From Gorsachius magnificus (Eukaryota; Chordata; Aves; Pelecaniformes; Ardeidae), in contig CM067107.1 of NCBI GenBank assembly GCA_034008185.1, positions 1 through 64,000 of the forward strand: DNA of 64,000 bases, in the 5' to 3' direction. Shown one piece after another: positions 1-37,499 of this stretch. The position numbers and the translations under genes are program-made. The notes under the pieces are model-generated. The model made no database searches. It saw only the letters and a list, made by a program, of their open reading frames with translations, and was not told the DNA's origin. Numbering within the stretch: the first letter of the stretch is position 1; the number at the start of each line of letters is the position of its first letter.

Positions 1-540
1 GGCTCGCACCCAAGGTGCCCAAATACCCCAAAAAAGCACCCCAAAAATGGATTGGGGGTCCAGGTGACCCCAAAAGTGGGACCCCACATCAGGGCGTCCC
101 CCAAAACTGGGGCCCAGGTCCCAAATGCCCCAAATGGGCCAAAAGTGGGACCCCAACATCAGGGCGTCCCCCAAAACTGGGGCCCAGGTGCCCAAATGAC
201 CCCAAAAATGGGACCCAAGTGCCCAGGTGACCCCAAAAATGGAATGTGGGGGTCCAGGTGACCCCAAAAGTGGGACCCCGCACCAGGGCGTCCCCCAAAA
301 CTGGGGCCCAGGTGCCCAAATGACCCAAAAATGGGACCCAAGTGCCCAGGTGACCCCAAAAATGGGATGTGGGGGTCCAGGTGACCCCAAAAGTGGGACC
401 CCAGCATCAGGGCGTCCCCCAAAACTGGGGCCCAGTGCCCAAATGCCCCAAACCCGGGCCTAGGTGCCCAAATGCCCCCAAAACTGGGTCCTGGTCCCAA
501 AAGCCCCCAAAACCGGCCCCCAGCCCCCCTAGCCCCCCCC
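1..540. repeat. Minisatellite in RNF40 intron, left edge
   Basis: Tandem, imperfect units built on 'ccccaaaaatgggacccaagtgcccaggtg' like text, about 60-120 bp long, fill the stretch left of the third RNF40 exon found. No coding signal is visible on either strand; the open frames come from lack of stops in GC-rich repeats. Confidence 0.75.
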
Positions 541-561
541 CCCCAAATCCTGGGGACTTAC

Positions 562-819
562 GGCGGGCGGCCAGGCGTGCCCCCAGCTCCTGGGCGCGGC
601 GGTGGGCCCCCGCCAGCCCCTCCACCAGGCGGGCGACGGCGGCGGGGGCGAAGGCCAGGCGGGGGCGCAGGCGCAGCTCCCCCTCCTCGGGGCCGCTGCG
701 GCTCAGCGCCGCCACGAACGCTGCCGCCGGCCCCCCCAGACGCCCCCCGACCCCCCCGGGAGGGGGAGCGGGAGGAGGTGGGGGGGGAGGAGGGGGGGCG
801 CCGGGCCCCCCCCAGGGCT
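562..819 (-). CDS. RNF40: RNF40 exon 3 (tentative boundaries)
   Basis: The frame encodes [18 protein letters not shown] and then [20 protein letters not shown], which align by eye with the RNF40 stretch around '[20 protein letters not shown]' and the following coiled coil. A strong donor GTAAGT follows at 561-556. The acceptor at 820-822 has a good pyrimidine tract, but the exon would begin out of phase with exon 2. Either a small exon encoding the segment after NRFWGQ lies unseen in the 820-2417 repeat, or the proline/poly-G run here has an indel. Confidence 0.7.
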
Positions 820-1782
820 CTGGTTTGAGAGGGGGGAGAAGGTGAGGCACCCAGCACCCATGGGTGGCCGTTGCTGCCCCCCCCCCCCCCGGTTCCCCAA
901 TTCCCCCCAGGATTCCTAAAGAGCCCCCCTCAATCCCCCCATTGCCCTCAGCACCTGCACTGCCCCCCCAATTGCCCCCCAGCACCCCCACTGCCCCCCC
1001 AATTATCCCCCAGCACCCCAAATTGCCCCCCAGCACCCCAACTGCCCCCCCAATTAGCCCTCCAACCCCCACTGCCCCCCAAATTGCCCCCCAACACCTC
1101 CACTGCCCCCCCAAATTGCCCCCCAGCACCCCCAACTGCCCCCCCAATTGCCCCCAGCACCCCCAATTGCCCCCCCCGTACCCCAGAATACTCCTCAGGG
1201 CTGCCCTGCCCTCCCAAAACTGCCCCCCCTCACCCCACCCCCAGCACCCCAAACGGCTCTAGGGACCCTAGTGCCCCCCCCGAGCCCCCCGGACCCCCCC
1301 AAAAGGGCTCTAGGAACCCCAATTGCCCGCCCAGGACCCCCCTGAATAACTCTGGGGACCCCAATTGCCCCCCTGCCCCCCCCCCCCCCCCAGCCCCCTG
1401 GGAACCCCAAAATGGCTCTGGGGACACCAATTGGCCCCCAAGAGCCCCCCCAAGACCCCCCAAATGTCTCTACGGACCCTAACTGCCCCCCCCCCAGGAC
1501 TCCCTCAAATGACTCTAGGGACCCTAATTGCCCCCCTGGCCCCTCAGGACCCCCCAAAGGCTCTGGGGACCCCACTGCCCCCCCGAGCCCCCCCGAATAG
1601 CTCTGGGGACCCTAATTGCCCCCCTGAGCCCCTCAGGACCCCCCTGAACAGCTCTAGGGACCCTGATTGCCCCTTGTGACCCCCCCCAAACCGCTCTAGG
1701 GACCCTAATTGCCCCTTGTGACCCCCAGGAGCCCCCCAAAGTGCCCCCAGCCCTCCTAACCCCCGCCCCCCCCCCCCGGCCC

Positions 1783-1831
<49 letters not shown>

Positions 1832-4672
1832 GGTTCCCCGGGGGCTTGGGGGAGCAGAGGATCAGGGCACCCCCAAATGCCTGGGGGGAGGCTCAGCTTG
1901 GAGGGGGGGGACGACGACTCCCAGGGAGATCTGGGGGGGGGGCCCTGGGGAGATCTGGCGGGGGGCAGGGTGGTTTTGGGCTCCCCAGACCCATTTTTGG
2001 GGTCCCCAAGACCAAATTTGGGGTCCCCAGGCATAATTTTGGGGTCTCCAGACCCATTTCTGGGCTCCCCAAGGCCCAATTTTGGGGTCCCCAAGGCCCA
2101 ATTTTGGGGTCCCCAAGGCCATTTCTGGCATCCCCAGCCCCATTTTTTGGCTCCCAAAGCCAATTTTTGGGTCCCCAGACCCATTTTTGGAGTCTCCAAG
2201 GCCATTTTTGGGGTCCCCAGGCCCATCTCTGGGGCGCAAAGACCCATTTTTCAAACCCATTTTTGGACCATTTTCCCCCCCTTTTAACTACCGTGACACT
2301 CAACCGCAGCCCCGCGTGGGTTGGGGAGGGGAGGTCCCTGTTGGGGTCAGAGTGGCCTTAGCAGCTTTTGGGGTGCTGGGAGGGATTTGGGGGTGCTGGG
2401 GGGGGGGTTGTCTCCACCTGTCCCCAAAAGCGGTTGACGAGGAGGAGGGTGGCGTCGTCGGTGGCCTGGCGCTTCTCCAGCTTCTCGATGCGCTCGCGCA
2501 GTTCGTCCTCGCAGGCCTGACGCTGCTCCAGCCGCTCGGCCAGCTTCTTGTTCTTGAACTGCAGCACCTTCAGGTCCATCTCCTCCTGCGGGAAATGGGG
2601 GGACCCCAGAGTTTGGGGGGGAACCCAAAGGTCTGGGGGGACCCTGGGGTCCAGGCACCCACAACCTTGGACCCCCCCATGGGGACCCAGGCGTCCAGGA
2701 ACCTCCCCATGGTCCCATCTTGGAGCCACCACATCTCAAGGGCTTCATGGGGGCAGGGAGATCCTGGGGTCCAGGAGAGACCCAGGGGCACCCAGGTGGC
2801 CGGGGGACACCCAGGGGTCCAGGTACCAACACCCTTGGACCCCCCCATGGGGACCCAGGCGTCCAGGAACCTCCCCATGGTCCCATCTTGGAGCCACCAC
2901 ATCTCAAGGGCTTCATGGGGGCAGGGAGGATCCTGGGGTCCAGGAGAGACCCAGGGGCACCCAGGTGGCCGGGGGACACCCAGGGGTCCAGGTACCAACA
3001 CCCTTGGACCCCCCCATGGGGACCCAGGCGTCCAGGAACCTCCCCATGGTCCCATCTTGGAGCCACCACATCTCAAGGGCTTCATGGGGCAGGGAGGATC
3101 CTGGGGTCCAGGAGAGACCCAGGGGCACCCAGGTGGCCGGGGGACACCCAGGGGTCCAGGTACCAACACCCTTGGACCCCCCCATGGGGACCCAGGGCTC
3201 CAGGAACCTCCCCATGGTCCCATCTTGGAGCCACCACATCTCAAGGGCTTCATGGGGGCAGGGAGGATCCTGGGGTCCAGGAGAGACCCAGGGGCCCCAG
3301 GTGGCCGGGGGACACCCCCCATGGGGACCCAGGCGTCCAGGAACCTCCCCATGGTCCCATCTTGGAGCCACCACATCTCAAGGGCTTCATGGGGGCCGGG
3401 AGGATCCTGGGGTCCAGGAGAGACCCAGGGGCACCCAGGTGGCCGGGGGACACCCAGGGGTCCAGGTACCAACACCCTTGGACCCCCCCATGGGGACCCA
3501 GGCGTCCAGGAACCTCCCCATGGTCCCATCTTGGAGCCACCACATCTCAAGGGCTTCATGGGGCAGGGAGGATCCTGGGGTCCAGGAGAGACCCAGGGGC
3601 ACCCAGGTGGCCGGGGACACCCAGGGGTCCAGGTACCAACACCCTTGGACCCCCCCATGGGGACCCAGGGCTCCAGGAACCTCCCCATGGTCCCATCTTG
3701 GAGCCACCACATCTCAAGGGCTTCATGGGGGCAGGGAGGATCCTGGGGTCCAGGAGAGACCCAGGGGCACCCAGGTGGCCGGGGGACACCCAGGGGTCCA
3801 GGTACCAACACCCTTGGACCCCCCCATGGGGACCCAGGCGTCCAGGAACCTCCCCATGGTCCCATCTTGGAGCCACCACATCTCAAGGGCTTCATGGGGG
3901 CCGTGGGAGGATCCTGGGGTCCAGGAGAGGACCCAGGGCACCCAGGTGGCCGGGGGACACCCAGGGGTCCAGGTACCAACCACCCTTGGGACCCCACCCA
4001 GGGGTCCCAGGCGTCCAGGAACCTCCTCCATGGGCCCATGACCCCATCTTGGCCTCCACCACATCTCAGGGCTCAATGGGGGCAGGGAGGATACCTGGGG
4101 TCCGGAGTGGGAGGACTCCAGGGGTGGGGACCCAGGGTGTCCGGGGGACACCATGGGGCAGGTCCAACACCTTGCCCCATGGGGACCCAGGGTAGACTCC
4201 CCTGTATTTGGAGCCAGCACATCTCAAGGGCTTTCATGGGGGCCGGGAGGATCCTGGGGTCCAGGAGAGACCCAGGGGCACCCAGGTGGCCGGGGGACAC
4301 CCAGGGGTCCAGGGTACCAACACCCTTGGACCCCCCGATGGGGACTCCAGGCTCCAGGAATCCCCATGGTCCATCTTGGGGCACAACTCTCAGGGCTTCA
4401 TGGGGGAGGGGGGACCCAGGAGTTTGGGGGGCACCCAGGGGTTCAGGGGGACCAAGGGGGGCACCCAAGGAGATTGGGAGGGACCCAGGGGTCTGGGGGG
4501 GGGGGGGCCCCGGGGCGGGGGGGGGGGGGGGCCCCACCGTGGAGGAGATGCCGCCGAGGCGCAGGGGCTCGATGAGGGTGGTGGGGGGCTGCTCTTCGCG
4601 GGGGGGTTTCTTCTCAGGGGGGCCCCCGCCCCCCCCATCGCCAGCCCCCCGCTTCGCCCCTGCCCCCGACAT
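562..4672 (-). CDS. RNF40: RNF40 (BRE1B) E3 ubiquitin ligase, 5' coding exons; partial, continues off left edge
   Basis: RNF40 with RNF20 forms the nuclear E3 complex that monoubiquitinates histone H2B near its C terminus (K120 in mammals) during transcription elongation. Three coding exons are seen on the minus strand: 4538-4672 (45 codons from the ATG), 2418-2585 (56 codons) and 562-819 (about 86 codons). The N terminus [13 protein letters not shown] and the block ending [15 protein letters not shown] match the vertebrate RNF40 N terminus; exon 2 carries the coiled-coil start [20 protein letters not shown]. The first two exons join in phase 0. The RING finger lies far downstream, outside the window. 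RNF20 is the alternative paralogue, but the N-terminal sequence fits RNF40 better. Confidence 0.88.
900..2290. repeat. Minisatellites and a long G run in RNF40 intron 2
   Basis: From 900 to 1740, short units such as 'cccccagcaccccaattgcc' give way to 'gctctagggaccctaattgcc'. A roughly 40-base run of almost pure G lies around 1785-1824. From 1960 to 2280, units of about 28-30 bp based on 'ccatttttggggtccccaagg' follow. No exon signal was found inside. The G run could form a quadruplex and is also a likely place for sequencing error. Confidence 0.75.
2418..2585 (-). CDS. RNF40: RNF40 exon 2
   Basis: This 168-nt exon, phase 0 at both ends, encodes [20 protein letters not shown] followed by [19 protein letters not shown] and [15 protein letters not shown]. 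Nearly every residue agrees with vertebrate RNF40, so this is the firmest part of the gene here. The acceptor reads GCAG before GAGGAG and the donor is CAG|GTGGAG. The segment is the start of the long coiled coil through which RNF40 pairs with RNF20. Confidence 0.92.
2640..4440. repeat. Tandem array of about 170-bp units, RNF40 intron 1
   Basis: About ten units of about 168-171 bp, one shortened to about 139 bp, each contain 'catctcaagggcttcatgg', 'aggatcctggggtccagg' and 'ccttggacccccccatgggg'. The first eight are nearly identical; those after about 3990 decay. The same unit occurs in the opposite orientation in SRCAP introns at about 11800-12000 and 12470-13030, so it is a dispersed family and not only a local satellite. 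Confidence 0.85.
4538..4672 (-). CDS. RNF40: RNF40 exon 1 (start codon exon)
   Basis: The chosen ATG (CAT at 4670-4672) begins [13 protein letters not shown], the conserved RNF40 start; an in-frame ATG five codons upstream (4687) gives MPGRA before it and has no family support. The exon ends with [14 protein letters not shown] at a GT donor (4537-4536), exactly 45 codons. A run of glycines replaces the shorter Gly stretch of mammals. Confidence 0.9.
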
Positions 4673-4689
4673 GGCCCTGCCTGGCAAGA

Positions 4690-5450
4690 AAGGGGGGGGG
4701 GGTTATGGGGGGGGACGACTGGGGAGGCTATAGGGGGTTTTGGGGACTTATAGGGGATTGGGGAGCTATAGGGGAGTTTGGGGGGGCTATTGGGGGGCTA
4801 CATGGGGATTTGGGGGGGCTACAGTATAGGAGGATTTGGGGGGGCTACAGGGGGTTATGGGGAGGTTGGGGGAGCTATAGGGGGCTTATAGGGGATTGGG
4901 GAGCTATAGGGGAGTTTGGGGGGGCTATTGGGGGTTATGGGGGGCTATAGGAGGATTTGGGGGGCTACAGGCGGTTATGGGGGGCTATAGGGGGTTATGG
5001 GGGGCTATAGGGGGATTTGGGGGGCTATAAGGGGTTATGGGGAGTTGGGGGGGTATAGGGGTTTATGGGGGCTTATAGGGGATTGGAGAGCTATAGGGGA
5101 GTTTGGAGGGCTATAGGGCGTTATGGGGTTATAGAAGATTGGGGAGCTATAGGGGGTTGGGGGGCTATAGGGGGGTTTGGGGGGGCTATAAGGGGATTTG
5201 GGGGTATGGGGCATTATGGGGGGGTTGGGGGGTTATAGGGGGGTCTGGGAGAGCTGTAGGGGATTATGGTGGGCTATAGGGGGTTTTGGGGGGCTATAGG
5301 AGAGGTGAGGAGTTATGGGGGGCTACAGGGGGTTATGGGGGGTTGGGGGGGCTATAGGGAGCTAGGGGGGGTCTGGGGAGCTATAGGGGATTATGTGGGG
5401 GACTGTGGGGAGTTATGGGGGGGGCTATAGGGGGCTGTAGTGGCTCCGGG
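4690..5450. repeat. G-rich tandem repeat 'ggggctataggggg'
   Basis: Short units of about 15-30 bp based on 'gggggctatagggggttatgggg' lie directly upstream of the RNF40 start exon, presumably in the intron of its 5' UTR. No exon or ORF of note was found. 'ctatag' is present in nearly every unit. Confidence 0.8.
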
Positions 5451-5564
5451 GGTCCCCCCCAGAGGGGCTGGGGGGGGGGGGGGGGAAGGCGGGCTCAGAG
5501 TGGAGGGGGGGAGGAGGGGGGAAGGGCGGTTAATGGGGCGCGGCGGGCAGGACAGGGGCGGGGG

Positions 5565-5905
5565 GGGGCTCTATAGGGGTCCATAGGAGCTCTGTAGGGG
5601 TCCACAGGGGCCTACAGGGTCCATAGGGCAGGGGTCCATAGGGTCTATAGGGGCCTCACAGGGATCCATAGGGGCCTACAGGGGTCCATAGGGGCCTACA
5701 GGAGTCCATAGGGGCCTATAGGGGTCCACAGGGCTCTATAGGGGTCCATAGCAGTCTACAGGGCTCCACAGGAGTCCACAGGGGTCCATAGGGTCTATAG
5801 GGGCCCACAGGAGTCCATAGGGGCCTATAGGGGTCCATAGAGCTCCACAGGGGCCTATAGGGGTCCATAGGGGTCCATAGGACTCCATAGGAGCCTATAG
5901 GGCCC
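5565..5905. repeat. Tandem repeat 'ggggtccataggggcctaca'
   Basis: About fifteen units of about 20-24 bp alternating 'ggtccatag' and 'ggcctataggg' abut the CpG-rich promoter. The 5451-5564 stretch between the two arrays is G-rich unique sequence without a visible gene. Confidence 0.8.
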
Positions 5906-5907
5906 GG

Positions 5908-6130
5908 CCCGGCCGCCCCTCACCCACCGCCGCCGCCGCCGCCGCCGCTCCCGGGCCGCGCCACTGCGCAGGCGCCGCCCCCGCCCCGCGCATGCGCAGG
6001 CCTTCGCCCCGCCCCCTCCGCCCCGCAGCGACCAATCAGATAAGGCGAGAGGGCAGGGGAAGGGGACGGGCGCTCTTAAAAGGGCGACGCCGCGCAGCGG
6101 GCCCCACCACCGTTCGCGAGAGGCCGGGCC
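5908..6130 (-). promoter_or_regulatory. RNF40: CpG-rich promoter and probable noncoding first exon of RNF40
   Basis: CpG-dense unique DNA follows the repeats. It has a perfect NRF1-type palindrome GCGCATGCGC (5988-5997), a second near site CTGCGCAGGCGC (5964-5975) and a CCAAT box (ACCAATCAGA at 6031-6040). On the minus strand a GGCG|GTGGGTGAGG donor-like site lies near 5918-5930, suiting a noncoding first exon spliced to the ATG exon at 4672. The exact start site is inferred. Confidence 0.55.
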
Positions 6131-6591
6131 CCCCCCGCCCCCTTAGCCCCATGGGGACCCCCCCAGCCCCATGGGGACACTCCTCGGTGCCCCAGGTAGC
6201 CCTGCCCCATCGGGACCCCCAAGACCACCCCCACCCTATCAGACCCCCAAGAGACCCCCTGGAGCCTCCCCCCCCCCCCATTTCTCCCCAGCCCCATGGA
6301 GACCCCACCCCGACGACCCCCTCCTGCCCCACGGCATCCCCTTAACTACCAGGCCCCCCCCCCCCCCCCCCCCCCAGCCCCATAGTGACAACCCGCCCCA
6401 GCCCCATGGGACCCCAACCGCCCCCCCCAGGCCCATAGCGACCCCCAAACCTCTGGCCTCCTCTCTGGGGGACCCCACCCTTCACCCCATGGGATGACAC
6501 CACCCCCCCCACCCCCCCCCCCCCCGGGGTTCCCCCCAACCCCCTGGGCACCCTGAACGCCTCCTGGGGGTGGGTCGGTGGTGATGGGGGA

Positions 6592-6624
<33 letters not shown>

Positions 6625-6640
6625 AACTCTCCATTTTTAA
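6130..6640. other. Intergenic C-rich spacer between SRCAP and RNF40
   Basis: Low-complexity C-rich DNA ('ccccatggggacccc', long C runs at 6350-6375 and 6594-6622) separates the SRCAP poly(A) signal from the RNF40 promoter. No coding similarity to PHKG2 or CFAP119, which lie here in mammals, was recognised. Confidence 0.55.
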
Positions 6641-6643
6641 CCC

Positions 6644-6649
6644 TTTATT
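6644..6649 (-). terminator. SRCAP: SRCAP polyadenylation signal AATAAA
   Basis: TTTATT on the plus strand reads AATAAA on the minus strand, about 1.26 kb past the SRCAP stop codon. A C-rich (G-rich on the transcript) run follows at once. It is the only canonical hexamer noticed in this tail. Confidence 0.6.
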
Positions 6650-7907
6650 CATCGCATTCTCCCGCAGGAAAGCTTACAGCCGCCGTCTGTACACGGTGCC
6701 CCACGCTGGGGTGGGGGGTGGGGGGGGGGGGTGGAGCCCCCCGCCCCCCCCCCCCCCCCATGACACCCACACACCCCGCACCAGCCCCCCGCGCCACCCC
6801 AACCCCCCCCCCCCCAGCCCAGCACAAAGCACCTTTGCATAGATCGTGTTCAAAAGGAACCTATTTTACATGGGGCTGTACAGGGGGTCGGGCCCCCGCC
6901 AATGTACACGGGTAAAAAACGCCCCCCCCCCCCTCCCCCCCCCCCCCGGCGCCAGCTCTCCCCTGACTCCGTTAGGCCCCCAGCTGCCAGCTCCCGCTGC
7001 AAGATGGCCACCGGTTCGGACGGGGGTGCCGGGGGGCCTGGGCGATCGCGCGCCGGGGGCAAGATGGCCACCCGCTCTAATCGCAACTGGAGGCAAGAGG
7101 CCACCCCCCAAAATTGGAGTCAAGATGGCTGCCAGCTCCATCAGCCACTGGAGTCAAGATGGCTGCCATCTCCATCAGCCATTGGAGTCAAGATGGCCGC
7201 CATCTCCATCAGCCACTGGAGGCAAGATGGCTGCTTGTTCCCACACCTCCGTGTAGTCCGCCCTCCGATCCACCAGCATGGGGTTTTAAGGCCCCTTTTA
7301 AGGGCCCATGCAGATGCCCCATGCTGACATCACTGGTGCTGACATCACTGTGTCCAAGATGGCTGACGGCTCTGACATCGCTGCCTTCAAGATGGCTGCC
7401 ACCTCTGACATCACCATTAAAGATGGCCGCTGCCTCTGACATCATTAAGCGGCCAGTTCTGACATCACCAGCTCTGACATCACTGGGTTCAAACTTATCG
7501 CTGTCTCTTACATCATCCATCTGCCACGGCAGCCATCTTGGGGTCCCCTGGGCAGCCATGTTGGGATGTTCCAGTCAGCCATCTTGGGGTTGCTGTCGGC
7601 CATCTTGGGGCCACCAGTACGGCTGGGGCCATTGTGGGGCTTGGAGCCATTTGGGAGGTGCTTGGTCGGCCTTTTGGGGCCCTCAGTTGGCCATTTTGTG
7701 GGCACCAAATCCGCCATTTTGCACACCCTCAGGTGGCCATTTTGGGCCCATCTACCCAGACGCCCCAGGAACGCCCTGCCGGCCATCTTGTGCCCACACC
7801 CCCCCCTACACACCCCCCGCTGCCATGCCGCCCCGCTCGGCCCTTTGTAGGGCTCTGGTCGGCCATCTTGCTGGCCCCCTCGGACCGCAGGGGGGCGGCC
7901 GGGGGGG
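6650..7907 (-). other. SRCAP: SRCAP 3' UTR with clustered YY1-like sites
   Basis: From the stop codon to the AATAAA signal, this noncoding tail holds about nine AAGATGGC motifs on the plus strand (7011, 7061, 7122, 7156, 7190, 7224, 7356, 7389, 7420) and about five CCATCTTG motifs in the other orientation (7533, 7579, 7600, 7783, 7863), plus CCATTTTG variants. Part of the sequence is a degenerate 33-bp tandem ('tcaagatggctgccatctcc'). 'tgacatcac' units intervene at 7320-7510. Confidence 0.6.
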
Positions 7908-34355
<26,448 letters not shown>

Positions 34356-34666
34356 CTGCGGGGGGGGAGAGGAGGGGCACCCATGGGTGGGGGGCACCCA
34401 TGGGTCATCTCCCACTGCCCCCCAGCACCCCCAACCCCTCCCAGGAACCCCACTGACCCCTTGAATCTTCTCACGGTGCCCACCACCAGGAGGCACCCAT
34501 GGGTGGGAAGGAGCACCCATGGGTCACCTCCCACACCTCCCCAATGTGCTCAGGAACCCCACTAACTTCTTGTTGCTTCTCATGGTGCCACCACTACCTG
34601 GGTGGGGGGTACCCATGGCTGAGGGGCAGCACCCATGGGCAGGAATGCGCACCCATGGGTGGAAGA

Positions 34667-35166
34667 NNNNNNNNNNNNNNNNNNNNNNNNNNNNNNNNNN
34701 NNNNNNNNNNNNNNNNNNNNNNNNNNNNNNNNNNNNNNNNNNNNNNNNNNNNNNNNNNNNNNNNNNNNNNNNNNNNNNNNNNNNNNNNNNNNNNNNNNNN
34801 NNNNNNNNNNNNNNNNNNNNNNNNNNNNNNNNNNNNNNNNNNNNNNNNNNNNNNNNNNNNNNNNNNNNNNNNNNNNNNNNNNNNNNNNNNNNNNNNNNNN
34901 NNNNNNNNNNNNNNNNNNNNNNNNNNNNNNNNNNNNNNNNNNNNNNNNNNNNNNNNNNNNNNNNNNNNNNNNNNNNNNNNNNNNNNNNNNNNNNNNNNNN
35001 NNNNNNNNNNNNNNNNNNNNNNNNNNNNNNNNNNNNNNNNNNNNNNNNNNNNNNNNNNNNNNNNNNNNNNNNNNNNNNNNNNNNNNNNNNNNNNNNNNNN
35101 NNNNNNNNNNNNNNNNNNNNNNNNNNNNNNNNNNNNNNNNNNNNNNNNNNNNNNNNNNNNNNNNNN
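34667..35166. other. Assembly gap, exactly 500 N
   Basis: A run of exactly 500 N, the same size as the second gap, which suggests a placeholder length and not a measured one. It truncates SRCAP on its 5' side. Confidence 0.98.
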
Positions 35167-35199
35167 GTGTAGGCAAGGTCCAACAGCTCGAGGAGCTCG

Positions 35200-35450
35200 C
35201 ACTCTTGAAGGTCAGCACATCTGGGGTCTCCAAGGGGTTCAGGGTGTCTCCAACAAGGTTCAGCACATCTTTAAGGGGTTCAGAACATCTTCTAAGGGGT
35301 TCAGAGTGTCTCCAGAGGGGTCCAACATAGCTCAAAAGAGCTCAGCACATTGTGAAGGGGTTCAGGATGTCTCCAGTGGGGTTCAGCACATCTCAAAGGG
35401 GTCCAGGTTGTCTCCAAACGGGTCCAATTCAGCTCGAAGGAGCTCAGCAT
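35200..35450. repeat. Minisatellite 'aaggggttcagagtgtctcca'
   Basis: Six or seven units of about 36-40 bp containing 'ggggttcag' and 'gtctccaa' with 'cagcacatctcaaa' lie just right of the gap. The following stretch to about 36590 is moderately GC-rich unique DNA with a CA run (about 35560-35575), a minus-strand AATAAA (about 35884-35889) and an A run (about 36086-36102). No gene was recognised there. Confidence 0.65.
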
Positions 35451-36594
35451 TTTGGGGTTGGGGGGGATCTCCAAGGGTCTTGGCCACTTCCCAGACAGCT
35501 CCCTGGGGAGATGCAAGCAGCACCAGCACCTTGGAGGGCTTCCCGGGGCGGAAGAGCAGACACACACACACACCCCCCCCCATGGATTGGCTAAGCACCC
35601 CAAGTCAAGTGCAAGCCCCCCAACCCCGGGGCACGCTGCTCCCTCAGCCACTGTCCCTGTGCCCACCCTGGGGACAAGGAGCCGGTGCCAGTCCCATCCC
35701 CACCCCACACCTCTGCCATGGGGCAGAGACCCCCCGGGCACAACCCCATTTTTGGGGGTCCTACCCAGGAACCCCCTGCCCAGAGCCCTCCTGAACTTGG
35801 CTCTGCTGGAGCAGAAGGTTCTGAGGAAACATCTGCGGGGTGCGGGGGAGGGGAACGGTGCCAGGAGGGGAATAGGGTGGGGTCTTTATTTTTAGATCGA
35901 TATTAAATTTCCGTTGTCTTAATTAAATTGCTGCTGGGGCTGGGGGGGCAAGAGGGGGAGGCACAGGGGGAGCAGCATTGAACCACAAGCGGCTTCCTCC
36001 ATGGCAGGGTGTGAAGGTGGGACTTCGGCGGGCAAAGGTGTGGGGGGGTTCCCCTTTGAATGAAGGGTCAAAATATGGGGGACGAAAAAAAAAAAAAAAA
36101 GGCATTTTTCGTTAAGGCAGAGAAAAGATGTGAGAAATGGGGTGGGGAGCTCAAAAACCTGGCGAGAAAATGGCCGCAGAGAGGGGCAAACCCAATAAAA
36201 GCGGCCGCCTCCTGCGTCTTCTGCGGGAGCGAGAGCGGCGAAGGCATCTCGGGCATGCCAAAGATTCGTCCGCAAGGACTTGGCCTCCCCAACCCAAAGC
36301 TTGGGCCCTGAAGGGCAAACCCAACTGCTCCCTTGAATGCCCGAAATAGCCAGCGTGGTAAAGCTGCACTGGTGGGGGGCGGGGTGGTGGGGGGCGTCTT
36401 GCCCAGGAGCAGCTGCAGAGGTTGCTCCTGGCTTGGGTTTCTTGATGTGACACCGAGAGGAGCTGGTCCCTTTGTTCCTTACAGCTCTAAGAAGTTGGAA
36501 ATGAGCTACGGACTCTCCAAGCAACCAAATAGCCAGGTGAACAGGACAGCCACATCTCCCCTGAAGCATCTCCGCCCTCCCTGCCTCATAGTGG

Positions 36595-36870
36595 AGGAGA
36601 GTTTGGCTCCATCAAGGTTTTGGCTCCATCAAGGTTTTGGCCCCATCAAGGTTTTGGCTCCATCAAGGTTTTGGCCCCATCAGCATTTTGGCTCCATCAG
36701 GGTTTTGGCCCCATCAACATTTTGGCTCCATCAGGGTTTTGGCCCTGACAGGGTTTTGGCTCCACCAGGGTTTTGGCTCCATCGAGGTTTTGGCTCCACC
36801 AGGGTTTTGGCTCCATCAACATTTTGACTCCATCAACGTTTTGGCTCCATCAGCGTTTTGGCTCCCCGAA
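36595..36870. repeat. Minisatellite 'ggctccatcaaggttttggc'
   Basis: About 17 units of about 16-18 bp ('ttttggctccatcaaggt'). The reverse complement of the same family lies at about 48600-49030 and 55260-55660, each time next to the same unique block. Confidence 0.85.
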
Positions 36871-37165
36871 CCCTCCCAACAAAGCTTGGATGTCATGGAT
36901 AGGGCCCACCAGTCCTTACGCCGCCCCCAGAGCCAAGATGCCCCCTCCCATGAAAGCTGTGGCGATCCCCTCGCCGCAGGGAGGCCCAGCCCCTGCCCCA
37001 GGAGAGGACGCAGAGCTCCAGCACACCCCGTGCTGGTCCTTCATGGATGTGGGGGGGGCCCTTGCACCCCTGGGGACTCCAGCTGCCTCCTGACCACTCC
37101 CAAACTGGGTGATGTCACTGGTGATGTCACCCCACGTGCCTGCCGATGCCACCCAGGACTTGGGG
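36870..37165 (-). repeat. Unique block repeated in inverse orientation at 48.3 kb and 55.0 kb
   Basis: The segment with 'gggcccaccagtccttacg', 'ctggggcaggggctgggcctc' (as reverse complement) and 'gtgacatcaccagtgacatc' (as reverse complement) matches 48310-48530 and 54965-55190 in opposite orientation. Together with the neighbouring minisatellite it forms an inverted duplication. No gene function was recognised. Confidence 0.75.
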
Positions 37166-37499
37166 ACACCTCACCTTGATGGCCGTCACCCAGGACTTTG
37201 AGGATTTGGTGGCTCCAAAGGCTTAGAGAGCCTGGAAAACCCACCTGGACTTTATTTCTCCCACCCATCCCGGAGGATCTCCAGGGTTTTTGGTAGGAAC
37301 ACCATAATCAGACTTGCCCCACACACGCTGGGGTTGAGCACCAGCCAAAAGACCCCACTGAGCTCCTTCCCCTCGTTTTGGGATGATCTGTGGGGTGCTG
37401 CTGCCTGACACCCACCACCATCATGGTGGGAAAGGTGTCACCTCCTTCCTCCATCCTTGGTGGGAAAGCGGGAACTCCTCTTCCCACTCCAAAACCAGC

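Noticed and set aside
2082..4733. An open frame of 883 codons on the plus strand
   Set aside because: It runs through a GC-rich 170-bp tandem array and antisense to RNF40 exons; residues are repeat translation with no domain.
35919..36569. Minus-strand open frame of 216 codons near 36 kb as a gene
   Set aside because: No recognised domain, crosses an A run, and no convincing splice or start context; kept only as unassigned DNA.
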